Below are positions 1 to 6,196 of a stretch of 12,365 bases of DNA, in pieces. Numbering within the stretch: position 1 is the first letter of the stretch; each line of letters opens with the position of its first letter. The notes beneath the pieces were generated by a model. It saw nothing but the letters and a program-made list of their open reading frames with translations, had not been told where the DNA came from and did not search any database. Source of the stretch: Treponema sp. (GTDB taxonomy: Bacteria > Spirochaetota > Spirochaetia > Treponematales > Treponemataceae); contig JABUUX010000269.1 in the NCBI GenBank assembly GCA_021442965.1, positions 1-12,365 of the forward strand. The letters are read 5' to 3'. The position numbers and the translations under genes were made by a program.

Positions 1-660
1 AAACTGAAATCGCTTTGTGCACAGTGGAATACGGGCATTGTCTGGATTTACGAAACACCTGAAAAAAATCAGAACAAAATAAGTGATTTTGACGTAAAAA
101 AATATCACCTTACTTTTGGAGAAAGTCTATTTAAAAGTTATGCAGCTCTTCTTGCCGCTGAACTTGTCATAAAAACTGAATGTGCCGGTGGAGGAGACAA
201 TATCTTAAACTGCTGGAACCTTCTAAACGGATTTTTGGACGGTCTTGAACTTTCTACCGAAGAACAGGGAAAGGCCGGGCTTATAAGATTTTTATGGAGA
301 TTTAGCGGCATTTCAGGTCTGCAACCCGATACAGAATACTGCAGTTTCTGCGAAAAAAGTTTTTTTGAAAACAACGGTGAAAATCCCCAAAAATCCTGCA
401 AACTGTATTATACTATGAAAGAAAACGGTTTTGTCTGTCCTGACTGCCAGTCCCATACGGAAGCTTCACAGAATCTGCCTTTATCACTTACAGCTTTGAA
501 ATATCTTCACGCTGTAACAAATCTTCCGCCACTTAAGTCCAGAAATTTTCCTTTGGACAAATCTTCTGCAGAAGAAATAAAGGCTCTCGTATTCAATCTG
601 GCAGAACAGGCTGCAAATGCACCATTGAATACTATAAGAATCGGGCTGGGAATTTTATGA
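1..660 (+). CDS. recO: DNA repair protein RecO, 5' end outside window
   Basis: RecO is the recombination mediator that, with RecR, loads RecA onto SSB-coated single strands in RecF-pathway gap repair; it acts in the cytoplasm on DNA. The frame is open from base 1 to the TGA at 658-660, giving 219 codons. Bacterial RecO is usually about 240-250 residues, so only the first 20-30 residues (start of the OB fold) should be missing. The visible part has the helical-domain pattern (SYAALLAAELV, then LLNGFLDGL) and a zinc knuckle with two CxxC pairs, C114/C117 and C146/C149 of this fragment. E. coli RecO lacks such a knuckle, but several other bacterial RecO proteins have it. An internal ATG at 235 is not the start, because the helical domain is coded upstream of it without a stop. 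The stop overlaps the next gene's start by ATGA, implying translational coupling. The identification rests on pattern recognition; RecO is poorly conserved. Confidence 0.85.
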   Translation, partial: KLKSLCAQWNTGIVWIYETPEKNQNKISDFDVKKYHLTFGESLFKSYAALLAAELVIKTECAGGGDNILNCWNLLNGFLDGLELSTEEQGKAGLIRFLWRFSGISGLQPDTEYCSFCEKSFFENNGENPQKSCKLYYTMKENGFVCPDCQSHTEASQNLPLSLTALKYLHAVTNLPPLKSRNFPLDKSSAEEIKALVFNLAEQAANAPLNTIRIGLGIL

Positions 661-2012
661 GAACTGCAGACATCATTTCAAAAAAACGCGGAATTTTTAT
701 TACAGATTCAAACGGTAAACGAACACTTTCCGGAAACACAACACTCTCAAAAGAAGAAATTGAATTCATAGTAAAAGGCTGTACCGATAAATCGATCCCC
801 GACTACCAGATGAGTGCCTTTCTTATGGCAGTTTTTTTTAACGGTATGACAGCTGAAGAAACTGCGTTCCTTACTAATGCCATGCTGCATTCTGGTGAAG
901 TTATCGACTTATACAAAGCACAAGACAAACGCCTTCACGGACCTTTTGTAGACAAACACTCTACAGGCGGAGTTGGAGACAAAATCAGTCTGCCTCTGGC
1001 TCCAATAGTTGCAGCCTGCGGTCTTCAAGACCCGATGATGAGCGGACGTGCCCTTGGTCACACAGGTGGAACACTTGATAAGCTGGAATCTATAAAAGGT
1101 TACCGAACAAATCTTTCTGTTCACGAGTTTTCAACTTTTATTGCAGAAAACAACTTTGCCATGACAGGTCAGACCGAAAAAATTGCACCTGCTGACAAAA
1201 TCCTTTATGCACTCCGCGATGTTACAGGAACAGTTGAATCAATCCCCCTCATTACAGCTTCAATCCTTTCTAAAAAAGTAGCAGAAGGAAGCGATGGTCT
1301 TGTTTTTGACGTAAAATATGGAAGCGGTGCTTTTATGAAATCAACCGAAGATGCAGAACTTCTGGCAGCTTCCCTTGTAAATACAGTAAAAGCCATGGGT
1401 AAAAAAGCTTCAGCTTTCATCACAAACATGAACACCCCTTTGGGACTCAAAATCGGGAACTTTTTGGAAATAGAAGAAACCCTTGATGTACTGAAAGGGC
1501 AAGGTCCAAAAGATGTTACAGAACTGACACTCGAACTTGGAAGTGAAATGCTTATTCTGGCAGAAATTGCAAAAAATCGTGAAGAAGCTCTTTTACTCTG
1601 TAAAAAAGCCGTAGACTCAGGTGATGCATACACCCGCTTTATGAAAAATGTTGAACAGCAGGGGGGAAATCCTGCCCTTCTTGAAAAAGAAGCCGGTAAA
1701 AGAAGAAGTCCTTATAAAACTGAAGTTTTTGCAGAAGATGACGGATTTTTAAAAATTGACGCATACGGCATGGGAATAGCAGGAGTGGAACTTGGAGTCG
1801 GACGCAGTAAAACGACAGATTCCGTATGCCCTGATGCCGGTATGATCCTCCACAAAAAAGAAGGCGACAAAGTTTCCAAAGGGGAACTCATAATGGAAAT
1901 ATTCGGAAAAAATGAAGAATGCCTTTTACCTGCTTCAGAAAAAATAAAAAAATCTGTTTCGTACCACACAAACACTGTAAAAAATGGTATATTAATATAT
2001 AAGAAAATATAA
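657..2012 (+). CDS. deoA: Pyrimidine-nucleoside / thymidine phosphorylase
   Basis: Catalyses reversible phosphorolysis of thymidine, and in the Pdp subtype also uridine, to free base plus (deoxy)ribose-1-phosphate, for cytoplasmic pyrimidine salvage. The 451-residue product has the family signature SGRALGHTGGTLDKLE at 129-144, the phosphate-site segment KHSTGGVGDK at 100-109 and DVKYGSGAFM at 218-227. The E. coli DeoA active-site residues H85, R171, S186 and K190 correspond to H101, R187, S202 and K206, all shifted by exactly 16. The shift comes from an insertion near the N-terminus (about residues 12-30) between the DIISKKR and LSKEEIEF segments. Domain order is the N-terminal helical domain, the alpha/beta phosphate-binding domain, then a C-terminal domain with the VxKGELIMEIF lipoyl-like hairpin. 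The start ATG overlaps the recO stop. Sequence alone does not separate DeoA from Pdp specificity, so the symbol is by homology class. Confidence 0.93.
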   Translation: MRTADIISKKRGIFITDSNGKRTLSGNTTLSKEEIEFIVKGCTDKSIPDYQMSAFLMAVFFNGMTAEETAFLTNAMLHSGEVIDLYKAQDKRLHGPFVDKHSTGGVGDKISLPLAPIVAACGLQDPMMSGRALGHTGGTLDKLESIKGYRTNLSVHEFSTFIAENNFAMTGQTEKIAPADKILYALRDVTGTVESIPLITASILSKKVAEGSDGLVFDVKYGSGAFMKSTEDAELLAASLVNTVKAMGKKASAFITNMNTPLGLKIGNFLEIEETLDVLKGQGPKDVTELTLELGSEMLILAEIAKNREEALLLCKKAVDSGDAYTRFMKNVEQQGGNPALLEKEAGKRRSPYKTEVFAEDDGFLKIDAYGMGIAGVELGVGRSKTTDSVCPDAGMILHKKEGDKVSKGELIMEIFGKNEECLLPASEKIKKSVSYHTNTVKNGILIYKKI

Positions 2013-2117
2013 GCGCGACTAATTTCTTTTGGGATTTTAAATCCTGCAGCTTACGTTTCAGCGTGCTCAATATAAATGATTTACACTGAAACAGAATGAT
2101 TTTTGGGAACTATAAAA
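2013..2117 (+). other. deoA-recJ intergenic spacer with imperfect hairpin
   Basis: This 105-bp spacer contains an imperfect inverted repeat. The arm at 2055-2065 (GTTTCAG, a bulged C, then GTG) pairs with 2084-2092 (CACTGAAAC) across an 18-nt loop, and TTTTT follows at 2100-2104. It could be a weak intrinsic terminator for recO-deoA, but the loop is long, the stem is A/T-rich and bulged, and the T run lies 7 bases away. A shorter near-palindrome, GGATTTTAAATCC, lies at about 2032-2044. I see no convincing -35/-10 pair for recJ here. Confidence 0.3.
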
Positions 2118-4253
2118 ATGACATATACAAAACCTCCTGTTACTCTGGCACAGATTGATCCGTTGTGCCGAAAATTCGGCATGGATCAGCTTTTGGCGTC
2201 TATTTTTGTTCGCCGTGGCATTACCCGTGGTGATGATCTTCTCTATTACATGGAAGATGACATTCGCTTTGAGCACAATCCATTTCTCTTTAATGGAATG
2301 GAAGATGCTGTAGACAGAATCCTTACAGCTCTTGAGGAAGGTGAAAAAGTTCTTGTTTTTGGAGACAGGGATGTTGACGGCATAACAAGTACTGCAATCC
2401 TTTTTTCTGAACTTAAGGCCATGGGGCTTGATGTTTCCTGGCGCCTTCCAATGGCAGACGAAGCTTACGGGCTTTCTTTTAGTGCTGTAGATGATTTTGC
2501 AAAAGAAAACGGAACACTTATCATTACTGTTGACTGCGGCATTTCTAACGCTCCGGAAATTGAGCATGCGGCTGAACTGGGAATAGACGTTATTGTTACT
2601 GACCATCATAATCCTCCGGAAGAAATTCCTGAGGCAATTGCCGTGCTGGATCCCAAATGTCCTGATTCAGGCTACCCTTTTGACGGTATTTCCGGAGCAG
2701 CCGTAAGCTATAAACTTGTTTCTGCCCTGCGTTTTTCGTCTTCAGATTTTTACAAGGCCGAAATATGCATTCTGGACATTCAGGAAAGCAAAGAAGATGA
2801 AAGCTATGAAATTACCTGCACAAAAATCAGAAATCTAACCAAATATCGGGAGATAACTGAAAAAATCGTTCCGGGAATGTCTATTTCACAGACCAAACTC
2901 CCCTCTTTTCTTTCAGGCCAGTACATTTATGTTTGGGATAACAAAAGAATTACAGGACTTTTCCGCACTATTTTTGGCAGCGGAATAGATACTGGATTTA
3001 TGGATTTAAGAGAACTGGCAGTAAAACTATGGCCTTCATTTGCAGAAAAAGACGCAAAAGACCTTTGTACAGTTTCCAAAAGTGCTAAATATTCAGAAAA
3101 AGAAACTTCTGTATCAGAAAATCTTTTTAATCTTTTTGTTTCCTACGTAAATGCACTTTCCTTACAAAAAAACAAAAATCTTGAAGCTTTACGTGACAAG
3201 AACATTCAGTTGGTGGGACTTGCAGCCCTTGCCGACATCATGCCAATGAAAAATGAGAACCGGCTTTTTGTTGGGCATGCTCTAAAAACTATGCATACAA
3301 AAGGTCCCGTACCGGGGCTTGCAGAACTTTTTTCAAAACTGTCTTTGGATTTTCACTGGGTCTCGTCAAAAGATTTGGGTTGGACTGTAATACCCGCTCT
3401 GAATGCCTCAGGCCGTATGGGACAGCCAAATCTTTCTTTGGAACTTTTGGTTTCTGAAAATCCTCAAGAACGTGAAGCTCTGAGCTCTAAAATTATTGAT
3501 TTAAATGAAATGAGAAAAAACCTGGTTACAGATGCCCAACTAAAAACAGAATATATGGTTTCAGACAGCATAAAACAGTTTAACAACAAACTGTGCGTCG
3601 TAGTAGATTCAACCATTCATAAAGGTGTAACAGGAATTCTTGCAAACAAAATCATGAATACACATTCAGTTCCATCTCTTGCCATTACAGAAACAGACGG
3701 AGTTTATGCAGGAAGTATGAGAAGTTGCCGGGGAATTGTTGCCACTGATTTTCTAAAAGATTTTGGGGACTTTTTTATAGCATTTGGAGGACATAACGCA
3801 GCCGCTGGCTTCAGTTTTACCAAAGACAAAATGCCGCTTTTTATGAAAAAAGCCCGTGAAATTTCAGAAAAATTTGTGCTAAAAGATATAGATTCTGAAA
3901 ATATAATCGATGCAGAACTTCCGCCAAATTACCTTACCCCTGATGTAATTAAGATTATTGATTTATTCGAACCTTACGGCAGCGAAAATGAAGAACTGCT
4001 TTTCGTTTCCAGAAAACTTCAAATCTGCGATACAATGCTTGTAGGCAAAAAAGAACCTTATCATCTGAAACTGACCTTTGACTGCGGAAAATATAAATTT
4101 CCTGCCATGTACTGGTCTAATGGAGACAAGCTTGGGAGGGAATTCAATAAAGGGGACATGGTTTCGGTGCTATTTACTCTTAATAAAAACATATATAATG
4201 GGAATATAACACCGCAAATGATTATTAAAGATATGGAAACAGTTGACTGTTGA
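2118..4253 (+). CDS. recJ: Single-stranded-DNA exonuclease RecJ with an internal extra domain
   Basis: RecJ degrades single-stranded DNA 5' to 3' using two metal ions, in RecF-pathway resection, mismatch repair and base-excision repair. The ATG at 2118 gives 711 residues; a TTG five codons upstream is possible, but the GGGAAC stretch at 2105-2110 is better placed for the ATG. DHH-domain motifs are present: GDRDVDG at 82-88, VDCG at 138-141 and TDHH at 161-164. The later ALADIMPM (370-377) and PALNASGRMG (426-435) match canonical RecJ. The DHHA1 domain shows GGHNAAAG (556-563), and residues 600-711 look like the C-terminal OB domain. All key phosphoesterase residues are kept. Oddly, about 150 residues (208-360) separate SGAAVSYKL from the ALADIMPM block, where ordinary RecJ has a short helical link; this insert resembles an inactive DnaQ-type exonuclease fold and has its own entry. 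First gene of the recJ-M23-udg-priA run. Confidence 0.93.
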   Translation: MTYTKPPVTLAQIDPLCRKFGMDQLLASIFVRRGITRGDDLLYYMEDDIRFEHNPFLFNGMEDAVDRILTALEEGEKVLVFGDRDVDGITSTAILFSELKAMGLDVSWRLPMADEAYGLSFSAVDDFAKENGTLIITVDCGISNAPEIEHAAELGIDVIVTDHHNPPEEIPEAIAVLDPKCPDSGYPFDGISGAAVSYKLVSALRFSSSDFYKAEICILDIQESKEDESYEITCTKIRNLTKYREITEKIVPGMSISQTKLPSFLSGQYIYVWDNKRITGLFRTIFGSGIDTGFMDLRELAVKLWPSFAEKDAKDLCTVSKSAKYSEKETSVSENLFNLFVSYVNALSLQKNKNLEALRDKNIQLVGLAALADIMPMKNENRLFVGHALKTMHTKGPVPGLAELFSKLSLDFHWVSSKDLGWTVIPALNASGRMGQPNLSLELLVSENPQEREALSSKIIDLNEMRKNLVTDAQLKTEYMVSDSIKQFNNKLCVVVDSTIHKGVTGILANKIMNTHSVPSLAITETDGVYAGSMRSCRGIVATDFLKDFGDFFIAFGGHNAAAGFSFTKDKMPLFMKKAREISEKFVLKDIDSENIIDAELPPNYLTPDVIKIIDLFEPYGSENEELLFVSRKLQICDTMLVGKKEPYHLKLTFDCGKYKFPAMYWSNGDKLGREFNKGDMVSVLFTLNKNIYNGNITPQMIIKDMETVDC
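2739..3197 (+). other. Insert in RecJ resembling a degenerate DnaQ-type (DEDDh) exonuclease domain
   Basis: Residues about 208-360 of RecJ have no counterpart in the standard RecJ core. Read against the exonuclease domain of PolC/DnaQ, the order of elements matches. ICILDIQES (216-224) sits where the first strand and DxE motif belong, with D220 kept but the second acid displaced (Q222/E223). Then comes a strand-loop ending in KIVPGMSIS, like the F(V)NP...I segment. YIYVWDNKRITGLF (270-283) fits the VAHNxxFDxxFL motif with N kept and the Asp replaced by Thr279. FMDLRELAVKLWP (294-306) fits the xIDTLELARxLYP motif. A final helical stretch (326-342) lacks the catalytic His and Asp. The fold assignment is inference from pattern; if right, the domain should be catalytically dead and serve binding or structure. 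Confidence 0.5.
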
Positions 4254-4285
4254 CAATTAACAGTTGTCACTCGACAATTATTAGC
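4246..4285 (+). promoter_or_regulatory. Overlapping inverted and direct repeats at the recJ-M23 junction, possible weak promoter
   Basis: Two mutually exclusive 6-bp stems share sequence here. ACTGTT (4246-4251) pairs with AACAGT (4259-4264), and TGACAA (4251-4256) pairs with TTGTCA (4264-4269), each with a 7-nt loop. The octamer GACAATTA occurs twice (4252-4259 and 4273-4280), exactly 21 bp apart, about two helical turns. TTGACA at 4250-4255 is a perfect -35 box, and 17 bp later GACAAT (4273-4278) is a 4/6 match to a -10 box, so an internal promoter for the peptidase gene is possible but weak. No T run follows, so this is not a good terminator. Confidence 0.3.
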
Positions 4286-4312
4286 AGATACAAAATTTTT
4301 GGGGGACTTTTT

Positions 4313-5308
4313 ATGAGCAAAATTAACTTCACTTTCAAAAAAATTATTTCCATATTTATTTTACTTTCCTGCGCTTTCTGCAGTTTTGCCACTTCTGCCG
4401 TATATAACGGAGAAGATTATTCGCTTAAAGTAAACTATAACGATATTCTTGTACCCGGAGACGCTGTTTTTGTCAGACTGAACTTTCAGTATAATAAAAA
4501 TCACAAAAAAAACAAAACTGAACAGGAAAAATATGCTGTTCTGCAGCTTTATCAGAATAAAAAACTTCTTGATAAATCTGTCTTCTACAACCTTGGAAAA
4601 GCAGGAAAAAAATCTACTCAGACTGAGTTCCTTACAGGAATTCCTCTTTCAACATGGCTTGGAAACGGAGAATATACTTTAAAAGTAGTTTTTGCAGTTG
4701 ATGACAAAACTTCAGAATTCGATCTTCCTGTTACCTTTTCAAACAGAGAATTTTTCTCAGAAACCATAGAACTAAATGAAACAAACACTGCTATAAAAAC
4801 AGACACTTCCCCAGAAAGAGTGGCTCAAATAGACAAACTGAATAATATACTTGGGACTATTATGCCACAAGATGTATTTTCCACAAAACCTTTTGAAGCC
4901 CCGAATCCTTCTACAAGATACACTTCTTATTTTGGCGACCGCAGAGTTTATGCATATTCAAACGGAAAATCTTCTACTAGCCTTCATTACGGAAACGATT
5001 ATGGAATTCCAACAGGAAGCGAAGTAAGAGCCTGTCAGGAAGGTAAAGTTGTTTTGGCAGAAAACAGAGTTTCTACCGGATGGAGTATTGTTATTGAACA
5101 TCTTCCAGGGCTTTACAGTCTTTACTATCATCTGGATTCAATGAATGTAAAAGAAGGTGATATGGTAAAGCTGGGAGACCTTATTGGAAAGTCAGGATGT
5201 ACAGGGCTTGCAACAGGTCCGCACCTTCATTGGGAAGTCAGGCTTAATATGTGTGCAGTACGCCCTGAATTCTTTTTCTCAGACTTCACCTTCAGCGAGT
5301 ATAACTGA
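4313..5308 (+). CDS. Secreted M23-family metallopeptidase (LytM/NlpD-like)
   Basis: A probable zinc endopeptidase acting on peptidoglycan cross-links or stems outside the cytoplasmic membrane. The ATG at 4313 gives 331 residues and follows GGGGGA at 4301-4306 with 6-nt spacing; an in-frame TTG at 4250 would put 21 extra residues before the signal peptide and is rejected. The N-terminus is a clear export signal: KK at 9-10, a hydrophobic core to about 26, then ATSA before V30. LLSC at 17-20 could be a relaxed spirochaetal lipobox, so lipoprotein or type I cleavage are both open. Residues about 30-150 look like a beta-rich Ig-type domain, followed by a linker and the M23 domain with HYGNDYG (zinc-binding H225 and D229), H273 and HLH (H304, H306), all intact. 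It lies between recJ and a uracil-DNA glycosylase gene, which it overlaps by one base (TGATG). The substrate bond is not predictable from sequence. Confidence 0.88.
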   Translation: MSKINFTFKKIISIFILLSCAFCSFATSAVYNGEDYSLKVNYNDILVPGDAVFVRLNFQYNKNHKKNKTEQEKYAVLQLYQNKKLLDKSVFYNLGKAGKKSTQTEFLTGIPLSTWLGNGEYTLKVVFAVDDKTSEFDLPVTFSNREFFSETIELNETNTAIKTDTSPERVAQIDKLNNILGTIMPQDVFSTKPFEAPNPSTRYTSYFGDRRVYAYSNGKSSTSLHYGNDYGIPTGSEVRACQEGKVVLAENRVSTGWSIVIEHLPGLYSLYYHLDSMNVKEGDMVKLGDLIGKSGCTGLATGPHLHWEVRLNMCAVRPEFFFSDFTFSEYN

Positions 5309-6180
5309 TGACGCAGGAAGAAAGACAGAAAATTTACACTCTTCTCAAAACTGCAGCTCAGAATGCTTACGGATATACTCCAATATCATTTAAAAATGAT
5401 GTATGTCCTGAAGTACAAAAGCCTGTTTTTGAACAAAATACTCAGGTTCAATTCACACCGGAAAATACTCCAATTGTTAATGACTCTGTTACGCCTGAAC
5501 CGGATTCTGTAAACACAAATGAAGTTTTTGCTTACAATATTCAGCTTTCAGAATCTGCAAAAAGAGCTCCCGATTTAATTGTTCCCAAAACTACTCTTTC
5601 TTTGGAAGATTTGAACAAAAAAATCTCACGCTGCACCCGTTGCCAGCTTGCAAGAACCAGAACAAACACTGTCTCAGGGGTAGGAGTTCCACATCCTGAA
5701 CTTATGGTTATTGGAGAAGCTCCCGGACAGGAAGAAGACATTCAGGGACTTCCATTTGTAGGGAAAGCTGGTCAGCTCCTTGATAAAATGTTGAATGCAA
5801 TTAAGCTTGACCGCCACTCAAACTGTTTTATTGCAAACATAGTTAAATGCCGTCCTCCAGAAAACAGAGATCCCCTTTCTTCCGAAGCCGAAGCATGTAT
5901 AGGATTCCTTGAAGCACAAATAAATATTCTTAAACCTAAAATGATTCTTTGCGCAGGTCGTGTTGCAGCCCACAATCTTTTAAAAAATGAACTTTCCATG
6001 AACTCTCTAAGAGGCAATTTTTACGAGTATAATAAAATCCCGGTTTACGTTACCTATCATCCAAGTGCAGTTTTAAGAGATGAAACCCTAAAAGCCCCTG
6101 TCTGGAATGATTTAAAAACTGTAGGTTCCAGACTTAAAGAGATTTCACCTTCTTATGCATCACTATTTTCCAATAAATAA
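5308..6180 (+). CDS. Family-4 uracil-DNA glycosylase (Fe-S type)
   Basis: Removes uracil from DNA to start base-excision repair. The 290-residue product has the family-4 hallmarks: GEAPGQEED (136-144) as the water-activating/uracil motif, GLPFVGKAGQLLDKML (147-162), NIVKCRPPENRDP (177-189) and HPSA (251-254). Four cysteines, C109, C112, C181 and C197, sit as expected for a 4Fe-4S cluster. About 95 residues before the core form a poorly conserved, probably flexible extension rich in P, T, N and E, starting with a short helix (MTQEERQKIYTLL); the typical thermophilic enzyme is near 200 residues. The ATG shares its A with the last base of the peptidase stop (TGATG), so translation is probably coupled, and priA follows after 16 bp. 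Such proteins are often annotated as SPO1 DNA-polymerase-related; the active-site motifs favour glycosylase. Confidence 0.93.
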   Translation: MTQEERQKIYTLLKTAAQNAYGYTPISFKNDVCPEVQKPVFEQNTQVQFTPENTPIVNDSVTPEPDSVNTNEVFAYNIQLSESAKRAPDLIVPKTTLSLEDLNKKISRCTRCQLARTRTNTVSGVGVPHPELMVIGEAPGQEEDIQGLPFVGKAGQLLDKMLNAIKLDRHSNCFIANIVKCRPPENRDPLSSEAEACIGFLEAQINILKPKMILCAGRVAAHNLLKNELSMNSLRGNFYEYNKIPVYVTYHPSAVLRDETLKAPVWNDLKTVGSRLKEISPSYASLFSNK

Positions 6181-6196
6181 ATAGCGGAGTTTCTTG

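Noticed and set aside
832..839. T8 tract in the phosphorylase gene as a phase-variation site
   Set aside because: The run is short, encodes the conserved VFF segment, and homopolymers of this size are common in AT-rich genomes.
1205..1633. 142-codon open frame on the - strand
   Set aside because: It is antisense to the active-site region of the phosphorylase, Ser-rich as expected for the reverse of this codon use, and unsupported.
2103..2117. TTG start for recJ
   Set aside because: The ATG at 2118 is better spaced from the GGGAAC stretch and a more likely initiator; the five extra residues carry no known motif.
2067..2609. 180-codon open frame on the - strand
   Set aside because: It lies opposite the conserved DHH motifs of recJ and has no recognisable motif or ribosome site; it is a shadow of the coding strand.
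4250..4312. TTG start for the M23 peptidase inside the recJ stop region
   Set aside because: It would place 21 residues ahead of a textbook signal peptide, and a ribosome site exists for the ATG at 4313.
5184..5393. 69-codon open frame on the + strand across the peptidase-udg junction
   Set aside because: It overlaps the HLH motif of the peptidase and the start of the glycosylase in another frame; both of those are clear genes.
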